Positions 1 to 7,471 of a stretch of 64,000 nucleotides of DNA are shown here, in pieces. The translations under genes were made by a program, and so were the position numbers. The first letter of the stretch is position 1; every line of letters begins with the position of its first letter. The DNA is from Candidatus Uhrbacteria bacterium (GTDB taxonomy: Bacteria > Patescibacteriota > Patescibacteriia > 2-12-FULL-60-25), in contig RHKK01000004.1 of NCBI GenBank assembly GCA_008363075.1, positions 16,065 to 80,064 of the forward strand. Reading direction: 5' to 3'. The notes under the pieces are model-generated. The model worked only from the letters and a program-made list of their open reading frames with translations. It made no database searches and had not been told where the DNA came from.

Positions 1-29
1 GCAGAAAAGCCTCTAAACTTACGCCATCT

Positions 30-1229
30 ATGCCCAAGGTCTCAACCGACGCAAAGAAGATCGACTGGCTGCTCAATCGGGCGGTTGAGAATGTGTATCC
101 GTCCAAAGCGGAGGTAAAGAAGTTGTTGCAGAAAGGGGAGCGGTTGACGGTGTATTTCGGCATCGATCCGACCGGACCGACGTTGCATCTCGGGCATTTC
201 ATCAACTTTAGACGTTTGGCGTTGTTTCAGGAGCTTGGTCATAAGGTGATTCTCTTGATCGGTGATTTTACGGCCACCATCGGCGATCCCACGGACAAAG
301 CGGCCGTACGCAAACCGCTGACGCGCGAGGAGGTGTTGGCGAATTGCAAGCTCTATAAGGATCAAGCGGCGCAAGTGCTTGATTTTAAGGGATCAAATGC
401 CGTCGAACTGAAATTCAATAGTGAATGGCTCGGAAAGATGAACTTTGCCGACGTGCTGGATCTCGCGTCTCACTTTACCGTTCAGCAAATGCTTGAGCGT
501 GACATGTTCCAGACGCGTCTCAAGGATGGCAAGCCGATTCATGTGCACGAATTCATGTACCCGCTCATGCAGGGATATGATTCCGTGGCGATGGATGTGG
601 ATGGCGAAGTCGGCGGAAACGACCAGACGTTTAACATGCTGGCCGGCCGCACGTTGATGAAGCAGCTCAAAAACAAGGACAAATTCGTGATCACGAACGA
701 GCTTTTGGTCGATCCGACCGGCAAGAAGATGGGGAAGAGCGAAGGCAACATGATTGCCCTAACGGATGCGCCGGAAGATATGTACGGCAAAGTGATGAGC
801 TGGACCGATGGGATGATCGTGCCGGGATTCCGCTTGTGCACGGATGCATCCGACGAGGAGATCAAGAAGATCGAAACCGCGATGAAGAAGGGGGAGAATC
901 CGATGACGTACAAGCGGGATCTCGCCAAGCGCGTCGTGGCATGGCTCGTGGGTGAGAAAGAAGCCGACCAAGCGGCCGAACATTTTACGAACGTGCACCA
1001 AAAGCACGCGACACCGGATGAAATCCCGGAGCTGAAGGTGAAGGATAGGATGTCCTTGGTGGATGCGCTTGTTGCGTCAGGATTGTGTTCATCAAAATCC
1101 GATGCGCGTCGGCAAATCGAACAAGGAGGTGTGAAGGTGGATGACGAGGTCGTGAAGGATCCGAATACCAACGTGCGAAAGGGATTCGTGATCCAAAAAG
1201 GGAAACGGCATTTCGTTAAGTTGGTATGA
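30..1229 (+). CDS. tyrS: Tyrosyl-tRNA synthetase
   Basis: Charges tRNA-Tyr with tyrosine in the cytoplasm. The 399-residue protein has the class I catalytic core with the HIGH-type signature HLGH at residues 53-56, after FGIDPTGPTL, and a KMSKS-type loop KKMGKS near residue 232. The C-terminal 60 residues form an S4 RNA-binding domain (MSLVDALVASG through the GGVKV turn), and the total length is normal for bacterial TyrRS. The ATG at 30 is preceded by no recognisable Shine-Dalgarno, which is common for core genes in this window. The upstream region is cut off by the window edge. Identification is secure from motifs and domain order. Confidence 0.97.
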   Translation: MPKVSTDAKKIDWLLNRAVENVYPSKAEVKKLLQKGERLTVYFGIDPTGPTLHLGHFINFRRLALFQELGHKVILLIGDFTATIGDPTDKAAVRKPLTREEVLANCKLYKDQAAQVLDFKGSNAVELKFNSEWLGKMNFADVLDLASHFTVQQMLERDMFQTRLKDGKPIHVHEFMYPLMQGYDSVAMDVDGEVGGNDQTFNMLAGRTLMKQLKNKDKFVITNELLVDPTGKKMGKSEGNMIALTDAPEDMYGKVMSWTDGMIVPGFRLCTDASDEEIKKIETAMKKGENPMTYKRDLAKRVVAWLVGEKEADQAAEHFTNVHQKHATPDEIPELKVKDRMSLVDALVASGLCSSKSDARRQIEQGGVKVDDEVVKDPNTNVRKGFVIQKGKRHFVKLV

Positions 1230-1235
1230 GCTGTG

Positions 1236-1312
1236 TCGTTGCGAGGAGTACCAACGACGAAGCAATCTCATTCGATGGGTTCTGAGATTGCTTCGCTCCG
1301 CTCGGTCGGAAT
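1236..1312. repeat. Intergenic inverted-repeat element (GAAGCAATCTCA type)
   Basis: Between tyrS and argS the 12-base arm GAAGCAATCTCA (1259-1270) is repeated inverted at 1283-1294. It is flanked by GTCGTTGCGAGGAG and GCTCCGCTCGGTCGGAATGA. I recognise this as a widespread intergenic repeat type of many draft bacterial genomes. It may also fold as a terminator for tyrS, but has no T-run. Confidence 0.75.
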
Positions 1313-1317
1313 GATAT

Positions 1318-3108
1318 ATGACTACTTCATGGACTTACTGGAAAAATGATCTGGCAAAAAGACTGTCGGATGTTTTAGGCGGTGCAGTCTCGCCGGACGA
1401 CATTGTCGTGCCGCCGGATCGCTCGCTCGGCGATTTTGCGTTCGGTTGCTTCAAACTCGCCAAGGCGATGGGGAAGTCGCCTGCGGACATCGCGAAGGAG
1501 ATTGCGTCCAAGATGAACTTCGGACAATCCGATTTCACTTCAGCGTCGGCGGCCGGTCCGTATGTGAATTTCACGTTGTCCGTCGGCGAGGCGGTACATC
1601 GAGTCGTGCGGGATATCGAAGTGCTGGGAGAAAAGTACGGTTCCGTCGAGACAAAAAAGGCTGACGAGCTTCTTCTCGAGTTTGCGCAGCCGAACACGCA
1701 CAAGGAGATCCATGTCGGACACTTGCGCAACCTTGTCCTGGGGCAGGCGCTTTCGAATGTCCTGTCCGCGGCAGGCTGGAAGGTCGTGCCCATGTCGTAT
1801 CACGGCGATGTCGGCGCTCACGTGGCAAAATGCCTTTGGTGGCTGGGAAAAGGCTTTAGGTTTCAGGTTTCAGGTTTCAGCGTCGAACAAGCGGATAAGC
1901 TCCTCGATCAGATTCCCGTCGAACGACGCACCGGAAAATTTCTCGGCGAGATGTATGCCGAGGCGTCGCGACAACTCGAAGCGAATCCGGAATGGAAAGA
2001 CGAAGTCTCGGACGTGCAGCGCAAACTCGAGGCGCATGATCCCGCGTGGGAAAAGCTTTGGCGCGAAACGCGCCGCTGGTCGCTCGACGAATTCGCGACG
2101 ATCTTTGACGATCTCGGCGTAAAGATCGCGCGGCAGTATCTCGAATCCGAAGTCGTCGATCGCGGACAAGAGATGGTGGACCATTTGCTCAAGCAAGGCG
2201 TTGCCAAAGAATCGCAAGGCGCGATCGTCGTCGATCTGGAGGACAAAAAACTCGGCGTGTTTCTCATTCGCAAATCAGACGGTACATCTCTCTACGCCAC
2301 GAAAGATCTCGCGTTGGCGGAATTGAAATTGAAAGAGTATCCGAAGGCTGAACGAAGCTTGATTCTCGTCGACAATCGTCAATCGTTTTACTTCAAGCAG
2401 CTCTTTGAGACGCTTCGCATGCTGGAACTCAATCCCGTTCCGGAATTCGTTGGCTATGAATTTGTCACGCTCAAGTCCGGCGCCATGTCTTCGCGCGAAG
2501 GCAACGTGGTCACGTATCAGGACTTCCGTAATGAAGTCATTTCGTACTCAACGGAAGAGGTGGTGAAGCGTCACGCCGAGGACAAGTGGAATGATGGCAA
2601 GATCGAGCATACGGCCTGGTGTATCGCCATGGCGGGCATGAAGTTCGGGATGTTGAAACAAGATAACGATAAGGTGTTTACGTTCGATCTGGAGCAGGCG
2701 TTGTCGTTCGACGGAGACACGGGTCCGTATTGCCAGTACGCGGCCACGCGACTTGCATCGATTTTGCGCAAAGCGGGCTCTACCCCCTCCGACTCCCCCT
2801 TCGTAAGGGGGAGAGAGGATGAGCCGCTTACGCGTTCGTTCGATCACACTTCCGAAAAGGCGCTCGCGCTCACCCTTGCGCAATTCCCGGTCAAAGTCGC
2901 GCAGGCGGCGGAGGAGTTGCGGCCGTCACTTGTCGCGCAATGGTGTATCGACGCGGCGCAGCGTGTGAACGAGTTTTATCGAGACGTGAACGTGCTTGAG
3001 TCGGAAGGGGAACTGAAAGAGGGGAGGTTGCGGCTCATCGCGGCCGCCCGGTCCGCTCTCGTGGCCGGATTGGGACTACTTGCCATTCCCGTACCCGATG
3101 AGATGTAA
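1318..3108 (+). CDS. argS: Arginyl-tRNA synthetase
   Basis: Charges tRNA-Arg. The 596-residue protein has an N-terminal Add1-like domain, the class I signature HVGH at residues 132-135 (after FAQPNTHKEI), a KMSKS-equivalent MSSREG near residue 390, and a C-terminal DALR anticodon-binding domain with the SLVAQWCIDAAQRVN helix. Two stretches look like repeat insertions. One is a 7-base tandem repeat giving GFRFQVSGFS around residues 179-188. The other is a short hairpin repeat giving SDSPFVRGRE around residues 492-501. Both keep the frame. The ATG at 1318 follows a repeat element and has no clear ribosome-binding site. Confidence 0.96.
   Translation: MTTSWTYWKNDLAKRLSDVLGGAVSPDDIVVPPDRSLGDFAFGCFKLAKAMGKSPADIAKEIASKMNFGQSDFTSASAAGPYVNFTLSVGEAVHRVVRDIEVLGEKYGSVETKKADELLLEFAQPNTHKEIHVGHLRNLVLGQALSNVLSAAGWKVVPMSYHGDVGAHVAKCLWWLGKGFRFQVSGFSVEQADKLLDQIPVERRTGKFLGEMYAEASRQLEANPEWKDEVSDVQRKLEAHDPAWEKLWRETRRWSLDEFATIFDDLGVKIARQYLESEVVDRGQEMVDHLLKQGVAKESQGAIVVDLEDKKLGVFLIRKSDGTSLYATKDLALAELKLKEYPKAERSLILVDNRQSFYFKQLFETLRMLELNPVPEFVGYEFVTLKSGAMSSREGNVVTYQDFRNEVISYSTEEVVKRHAEDKWNDGKIEHTAWCIAMAGMKFGMLKQDNDKVFTFDLEQALSFDGDTGPYCQYAATRLASILRKAGSTPSDSPFVRGREDEPLTRSFDHTSEKALALTLAQFPVKVAQAAEELRPSLVAQWCIDAAQRVNEFYRDVNVLESEGELKEGRLRLIAAARSALVAGLGLLAIPVPDEM
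1852..1879. repeat. 7-base tandem repeat inside argS
   Basis: Four consecutive heptamers, one GGCTTTA and three identical GGTTTCA, lie inside the argS reading frame. They add about nine residues to a surface region following the catalytic WWLGKG segment. This is one of six 7-base-period arrays in the window. Confidence 0.9.
2793..2813. repeat. Perfect 9-bp hairpin repeat inside argS
   Basis: CTCCCCCTT (2793-2801), loop CGT, and AAGGGGGAG (2805-2813) form a perfect 9-bp stem within the argS coding sequence, just before the DALR domain. It resembles the short palindromic repeats often found between genes, here read in frame as SDSPFVRGRE. Confidence 0.85.
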
Positions 3109-3126
3109 TCAAATCGGAGGTGTACT

Positions 3127-3438
3127 TTGTCGGAACCGCTGTTCGTTGTCGGATGCGTGACGTTGTACCTGGCGATCGGTTTTCTGGTCGCCGGCCTGTC
3201 GATACGCGTGTGGCATCGGGCGGATTCGACGTCGCTTGCCGCGCGCATGCTCTTTCCCTGGAACGCCTATGACCGGTGCGTAGGTTCGGAAGTCGGTTTC
3301 TCGATCTACGGTGAGCTGATCCGCCACGATCTTGCGCCTGCGCCGCTGTACACGGCCCTCATCGCCTGTCTCTGGCCGCTCAAGCTTTTCTGGTGCTGTT
3401 GCACCGTAATCTATGTACACAGCCCGCTGTACCATTAA
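3127..3438 (+). CDS. Small two-helix membrane protein, unknown function
   Basis: A 103-residue protein starting at TTG. The start is supported by GGAGG at 3116-3120 with six bases of spacing. Residues 5-28 (FVVGCVTLYLAIGFLVAGLS) form one membrane helix, and the C-terminal ALIACLWPLKLFWCCCTVIY segment forms another that contains three adjacent cysteines. It follows argS by 18 bases and is closed by its own terminator. I do not recognise a family. The strong Shine-Dalgarno contrasts with neighbouring core genes. Confidence 0.7.
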   Translation: MSEPLFVVGCVTLYLAIGFLVAGLSIRVWHRADSTSLAARMLFPWNAYDRCVGSEVGFSIYGELIRHDLAPAPLYTALIACLWPLKLFWCCCTVIYVHSPLYH

Positions 3439-3457
3439 CCGCCCCCGCGGTTTTTTT
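3437..3457 (+). terminator. Rho-independent terminator
   Basis: AACCGC (3437-3442), loop CCCC, GCGGTT (3447-3452), running into seven T residues (3451-3457). It overlaps the stop codon of the preceding small membrane protein. Confidence 0.8.
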
Positions 3458-3503
3458 GACCTCTTGCCATCCGCTTTGTAAGCTCCGTGCAATCGCAATT
3501 CCT

Positions 3504-3977
3504 ATGGCTTTCAACTTTTCAGGCAAACCCGAAAAAGACGCCGAAGACGAGGTTCCGGTGCCTTCTTACGTTCCCACCCCGGCCACCCCGACACCCCCGC
3601 CCGTGACGGTGATCGCCAAGGGCGTCCGTATCGAAGGCGACTTCGGCGGCGACGGCGACATGCGTATCGACGGCGAAGTGTCGGGCAAGCTCACGGTCGG
3701 CGGCACGCTCACCGTCGGGCCCGACGCGAAGATCAACGCCGAGGTGAAAGCGGGATCGCTCGTCGTTTCCGGATCGGTGCAGGGGAACGTCACGGCGAAC
3801 GCGCGCATCGATCTCAAATCCACGGCAAACGTGAAGGGTGATCTGCGTGCACAGACGCTTGCCGTGGAGCCGGGCGCCGCCATTCACGGATCGGTGAACG
3901 TCGGAGCGGCGCCTTCGTCGACGAGTACCCCGCACGAACCGAAGGCATCGAAAGACCTGAAAGACGCGAAGGTGTGA
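3504..3977 (+). CDS. Bactofilin (polymer-forming cytoskeletal protein)
   Basis: Bactofilins self-assemble into filaments at the membrane and scaffold cell-wall enzymes. After a proline-rich N-terminal tail of about 35 residues the protein carries the repeated glycine/hydrophobic pattern of the bactofilin beta-helix (VIAKGVRIEGDFGG, DGEVSGKLTVGG, LVVSGSVQGNV, DLRAQTLAVEPGA), ending in a charged tail. The ATG at 3504 is chosen because it begins the tail and lies downstream of the terminator at 3437-3457; an upstream in-frame start would overlap that hairpin. The stop codon overlaps the GTG of the next gene by four bases, implying translational coupling. Confidence 0.9.
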   Translation: MAFNFSGKPEKDAEDEVPVPSYVPTPATPTPPPVTVIAKGVRIEGDFGGDGDMRIDGEVSGKLTVGGTLTVGPDAKINAEVKAGSLVVSGSVQGNVTANARIDLKSTANVKGDLRAQTLAVEPGAAIHGSVNVGAAPSSTSTPHEPKASKDLKDAKV

Positions 3978-4711
3978 GCTCCTCATTCGCCTACGTCTAT
4001 GACGAACGGCTCGGGGAACACAAGTTCCACCGCGACGTGGCGAGATTCGAGGCGGATCTGGCGGGATTCGGGATCGGCGGACGCGTCGCACGTCTGTCGC
4101 TGTTCAAGCAGGCAAAGGCGTCGGTGGAAGATTTCGTGCGCGACGGAGTCCGTCATGTCGTGATCGTCGGCGACGAAGGGACGCTCTTGCGCATGATGTG
4201 GTTTTTACCGGAACTGCCGGTCGTGATCGGATTCGTTCCTCTGCTTGGTACGTCATCGATATCGCGGCTTCTCGGCATGACGGATGTGGCATCGGCCATT
4301 CGCACGTTGGCCGGGCGCCTCACGACGACGCTCGACGTCGGCAAGGTCGGCGACCGCTGTTTTCTCACGAGCGTCGTGATTCCGGACACGCGCGCGGAGC
4401 TCGAGGTGGACGGGCGGTTCCGCTTGCGTCCGACCGAGGGCGGCACCATCATCGTGTCGAATTTCGGGAACGGGGACCCGCGCGACGGTTTGCTAGACGT
4501 GCGCGTCTCGTCCTCGGTCGCGCCGAAAACACTGTTCCGTCGGACCCCGAAAGAATCGTTCGAGACCGTGTTACGCCTGACGCGAGGCGCCGTTCGATCG
4601 GAGACGCCGGTGCGGCTGCTGGTGGACGGGCAGGCGCTGGAAGGGACGTCGTTCAAGATCGGCGTACTTCCGGGCAAGCTACGGTTTTTGATCGGGAAAG
4701 GACATCGGTAG
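3974..4711 (+). CDS. Diacylglycerol/lipid-kinase-like protein with altered catalytic loop
   Basis: A 245-residue protein whose fold pattern matches the DAGK/NAD-kinase superfamily. A nucleotide-loop segment VVIVGDEGTLLRMM sits where GGDGT is expected, a second glycine loop FVPLLGTSSISRLLGM where PLGTGNDFAR is usual, and a C-terminal beta sandwich ends in VDGQALEGTSFKIGVLPGKLRFL, as in YegS/DgkB proteins. The GGDGT aspartate and glycine spacing are changed, so activity is uncertain. It starts at GTG, overlapping the bactofilin stop (GTGA). Substrate unknown; lipid phosphorylation is the family expectation. Confidence 0.65.
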   Translation: MSSSFAYVYDERLGEHKFHRDVARFEADLAGFGIGGRVARLSLFKQAKASVEDFVRDGVRHVVIVGDEGTLLRMMWFLPELPVVIGFVPLLGTSSISRLLGMTDVASAIRTLAGRLTTTLDVGKVGDRCFLTSVVIPDTRAELEVDGRFRLRPTEGGTIIVSNFGNGDPRDGLLDVRVSSSVAPKTLFRRTPKESFETVLRLTRGAVRSETPVRLLVDGQALEGTSFKIGVLPGKLRFLIGKGHR

Positions 4712-4783
4712 CGGACGACTTGTCAACGCGGCCGTTTCTTGGTATCGTTGCGGCCGCTTGGAGGATATTTCAGGGCACATGGG

Positions 4784-4870
4784 GCGGCGGTGGCGAAATT
4801 GGTAGACGCACCACTTTGAGGGGGTGGCGGCCGCAAGGCCATGAGAGTTCAAGTCTCTCCCGCCGCACCA
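4784..4870 (+). tRNA. tRNA-Leu (anticodon GAG)
   Basis: Acceptor stem GCGGCGG/CCGCCGC (4784-4790 with 4860-4866), discriminator A and encoded CCA (4868-4870). The anticodon stem CCACT/GGTGG encloses loop TTGAGGG, giving GAG. The long variable arm is the class II form expected of leucine tRNA, and a TTCAAGT T-loop is present. Confidence 0.95.
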
Positions 4871-4890
4871 CGTGATCTGAAAGAGATTCG

Positions 4891-4967
4891 GGACGCCTAG
4901 CTCAGCTGGTTAGAGCATCTCGTTTACACCGAGAGGGTCGGGGGTTCGAATCCCTCGGCGTCCACCA
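4891..4967 (+). tRNA. tRNA-Val (anticodon UAC)
   Basis: Acceptor stem GGACGCC/GGCGTCC, discriminator A and encoded CCA (4965-4967). D-arm contains AGCTGGTTAGAGC, the anticodon stem TCTCG/CGAGA encloses loop TTTACAC (anticodon UAC), and the T-loop is GGTTCGAATCC. It lies 20 bases after tRNA-Leu and is probably co-transcribed. Confidence 0.96.
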
Positions 4968-5004
4968 CGTAAAAGCCTTCGCGAAAGCGAGGGCTTTTTA
5001 CGTG
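4966..5004 (+). terminator. Terminator after the tRNA pair
   Basis: CACGTAAAAGCC (4966-4977) pairs with GGCTTTTTACGTG (4992-5004), with five T residues on the 3' arm. The stem overlaps the CCA end of tRNA-Val. Confidence 0.85.
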
Positions 5005-5070
5005 CCGCGTGATCCGAGCGGCGGCGAGGATTTTATGCGGCTATTTCTAGGCTTGACGTGGCGCGGCCGT

Positions 5071-5099
5071 AAAAACCGCGCGAAAAACGCGCGGTTTTT
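5071..5099. terminator. Perfect 12-bp hairpin with T-run, second terminator
   Basis: AAAAACCGCGCG (5071-5082), loop AAAAA, CGCGCGGTTTTT (5088-5099). It is symmetrical, so it could act in either direction. It argues that the following protein does not start upstream of about 5110. Confidence 0.8.
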
Positions 5100-5102
5100 G
5101 GA

Positions 5103-5108
5103 TAAAAT
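5103..5108 (+). promoter_or_regulatory. Candidate -10 element (TAAAAT)
   Basis: GATAAAAT directly follows the terminator hairpin, and the same octamer precedes the gene at 21056. No consensus -35 is visible. It would drive the membrane-protein gene starting at 5164. Confidence 0.4.
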
Positions 5109-5163
5109 ATTACACGAGGGGCTCGACAACATTCCCGTTTTCTGTCATGCTCCGTATCTGCGT

Positions 5164-6729
5164 ATGACCCCGTCATTCGCGAAAATGGCCGTTTTGGCAA
5201 AGGCTGTGCAACCGCAGCCGCTGCCCGACGTTCCGGAATCGTCCCGCATCACCGTTCACGCCGCCGTGAGCCGGTTTTCCGTTTTGTATGAAAAGGTCCG
5301 TAACGCCGTGGATTACCGGGAAGATCACCTGTTGCGCAAGGCGGCGATCATCCGCATCGTGAAGCGCCAGCTCGCGCTGGACGGTGATCCGCGCAGCATG
5401 GGACAGCAGCTCGTGCGCGAGCTGATCGCGGCGCGGTATCTTCCGAACGGCGTCCTGTCCGAGACGTTGTGCGACGGTGCCGCGGACATCCTGGCGAAAT
5501 ACGTCGTGCTGCGCCGCCTCGATGCCGGTTCGGAATCGCATTACGAGTGGCTGATGGGCGTCCTCGCAGCCGAGCTCGAGGAATATCTCGACGATCACGG
5601 GCAGCAGAAGGCGTTCGTCCACTTTTTGTACGAACAACTTGCCGAACGCATTACGATCAACAACGGCATCACCGAGGACGAGCGTCGCATTCAGGTCTAT
5701 ATCGCATGCCACCGTACGCTCATCAAGGGTAACGACGAGATGATCGGGTACAAACTCGTGCGCGCCTTCTATCCGCGCTGGATGGATCCGGCATCCTGGA
5801 TCCAGGCACCGGCCGAGATCGCGCTCGACATGCTCGCGATCGAATCGCGCGTCAAGACGGCCTTGCGTGACCCGCTGGCCATGAAATTCCAGCATGCGGT
5901 CAAGCCGTGGGCGATCTCGTTGAATATCCTGCGCACCGTCCTGAACGAGAACCCCGCGAACGCCGAGACGTTGCTCGCGGACCGCGAATCCCTGCATGCC
6001 GCCGTGGAACGCGTGGCGGGAAAGCGCATCGCGGAGTCCAAGGCCAAACTGCGCCGCGGCACGTTCCGCGCCATGATCTACCTCTTCATCACGAAGATGC
6101 TGTTTGCGCTGGCCATGGAAATCCCTTCGGAATTACTCCTGTATCAGGAGATCCACCGAACGTCTCTTGCAATCAACGTGCTCTTTCCGCCCGTACTTAT
6201 GTTTCTCGTCGGGCTCCTGATCCGTCCGCCGGGCAAGGAAAACGTGAAGCGTATCGTCCAATGCGTGGACGAGCTCCTGTCGGAGGAGGGGCCCAAGGGC
6301 CGCGAAGTGCGGCCGCCGAAAAAGCACGGGCTCATCGGCCGGGTATTCTTCGGCGCCGCCTATCTCTTCGCCTTCGTGGTCACGTTCGGCGTGACGTTCG
6401 TGCTCCTGCAATTCCTGCACTTCACCTGGGTGAGCGCATTGATCTTCCTGTTTTTCCTGTGTGTCGTGAGTTTTTTCGCGTTCCGTCTGCGTCTTGTGAC
6501 GCGCGAGTACGTGGCCGTGCCGCGCCCGGATAACGTGTTTACGTTGTTATCGGATTTCTTCTCGATCCCGATCCTGCGTGCGGGCCGTTTTCTTTCGGAA
6601 ACCATCTCCAAATTCAACGTGTTCGTCTTCTTCTTCGATTTCATCTTCGAAGCGCCGTTCAAGCTCTTCCTCAATATTCTTGAAGAGTGGTCGGCCTTCA
6701 TGAAAGAAAAGAAAGAGCAGCTTCAGTAG
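5164..6729 (+). CDS. Large membrane protein of unknown function
   Basis: From the ATG at 5164 the protein is about 521 residues. The N-terminal 300 residues are soluble and helical (for example MGVLAAELEEYLDDHGQQK), followed by four or more membrane helices: AMIYLFITKMLFALAM, INVLFPPVLMFLVGLLI, FFGAAYLFAFVVTFGVTFV and ALIFLFFLCVVSFFAF. A soluble tail is rich in Phe (FNVFVFFFDFIFE). The reading frame is open from 5002, but a terminator (5071-5099) and a -10-like element (5103-5108) lie in that stretch, so 5164 or the ATG at 5185 is more likely. I cannot assign a function. It is followed by a palindromic repeat. Confidence 0.75.
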   Translation: MTPSFAKMAVLAKAVQPQPLPDVPESSRITVHAAVSRFSVLYEKVRNAVDYREDHLLRKAAIIRIVKRQLALDGDPRSMGQQLVRELIAARYLPNGVLSETLCDGAADILAKYVVLRRLDAGSESHYEWLMGVLAAELEEYLDDHGQQKAFVHFLYEQLAERITINNGITEDERRIQVYIACHRTLIKGNDEMIGYKLVRAFYPRWMDPASWIQAPAEIALDMLAIESRVKTALRDPLAMKFQHAVKPWAISLNILRTVLNENPANAETLLADRESLHAAVERVAGKRIAESKAKLRRGTFRAMIYLFITKMLFALAMEIPSELLLYQEIHRTSLAINVLFPPVLMFLVGLLIRPPGKENVKRIVQCVDELLSEEGPKGREVRPPKKHGLIGRVFFGAAYLFAFVVTFGVTFVLLQFLHFTWVSALIFLFFLCVVSFFAFRLRLVTREYVAVPRPDNVFTLLSDFFSIPILRAGRFLSETISKFNVFVFFFDFIFEAPFKLFLNILEEWSAFMKEKKEQLQ

Positions 6730-6749
6730 GGGCGTATGGCAATACGCCC
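6730..6749. repeat. Palindromic repeat GGGCGTAT/ATACGCCC
   Basis: An 8-bp perfect stem (6730-6737 with 6742-6749) with loop GGCA begins immediately after the stop codon. It has the same GGGGC-rich palindrome style as the one inside pheT at 63845-63872. Confidence 0.8.
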
Positions 6750-6761
6750 GTACGATATAAG

Positions 6762-7466
6762 ATGTCAGACATGAAACCCTTGGAACGGGCGCATTGGCTC
6801 AAGATCGCCATTTTGGTCATGTATCTCGCGGTGATCGCAGGGACGTATCTCTTTTTGCATGTCCAGGGGATTTCGGTGCGTGACGTACCGGGCATCGTGT
6901 CGGAACAGGTGAAGGCCGCAGGTCCATTCGGGCCGTTCATGCTCATCCTGTTCTACGCGCTCTCGACGATCATCCCGTTTCCGACGTTCTCGATCGCCAT
7001 CATCGGCGGTGCGTTGTTCGGTCCGTGGATCGGAAGTCTGGCGGTGATCTTTGGCGTGAACCTGGCGGGAACGATCAGCTTTTTCCTCGCGCGGTATCTC
7101 GGACGACATTTCGTCACCGAGCACGAGCGCGGCTGGGTCAAGAAATACGACGACCTGCTCACGGAGCAAGGGATGTTCGCGGCTATGGCCATGCGTCTGC
7201 TCTTTTTTCCGTATGACGCGATCAGCATCGGTTGCGGATTGACCCGCATGTCGTATCGCCAGTACGCGCTGGGAACTTTTCTTGGTACGTTCGCCTCGAC
7301 CGTCAGCTTCGTCGTACTGGGCGAGGCGTTCACGACTCCCGCGTCGCTCGTCTTCTTTTTCGCGCTCATGCTTGGTTCGATCGTCGTCGCGGTGTTGCTC
7401 CGCCGGTCCGAATGGGCGAAGAAACACATTTTCGTAAAGCCGAAAGAACCGCAGACATTTGAATAA
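6762..7466 (+). CDS. TVP38/TMEM64 (SNARE-associated) family membrane protein
   Basis: About 234 residues with the VTT (DedA-superfamily) domain: a first membrane helix IAILVMYLAVIAGTYLFL, then the re-entrant segment STIIPFPTFSIAIIGGALFG and the helix LAVIFGVNLAGTISFFLARYL, and the conserved arginine-containing MAMRLLFFPYDAISIGCGLT. Family members act in membrane lipid handling, and the substrate here is unknown. TATAAG at 6756-6761 abuts the ATG at 6762, so transcription may begin near the second in-frame ATG at 6771. The stop is six bases before tgt, suggesting one transcript. Confidence 0.88.
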   Translation: MSDMKPLERAHWLKIAILVMYLAVIAGTYLFLHVQGISVRDVPGIVSEQVKAAGPFGPFMLILFYALSTIIPFPTFSIAIIGGALFGPWIGSLAVIFGVNLAGTISFFLARYLGRHFVTEHERGWVKKYDDLLTEQGMFAAMAMRLLFFPYDAISIGCGLTRMSYRQYALGTFLGTFASTVSFVVLGEAFTTPASLVFFFALMLGSIVVAVLLRRSEWAKKHIFVKPKEPQTFE

Positions 7467-7471
7467 CGATT

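Noticed and set aside
5002..5163. Upstream start for the 5164 membrane protein
   Set aside because: The stretch contains the end of one terminator hairpin and all of another, plus a -10-like element, so translation from 5002 is unlikely.
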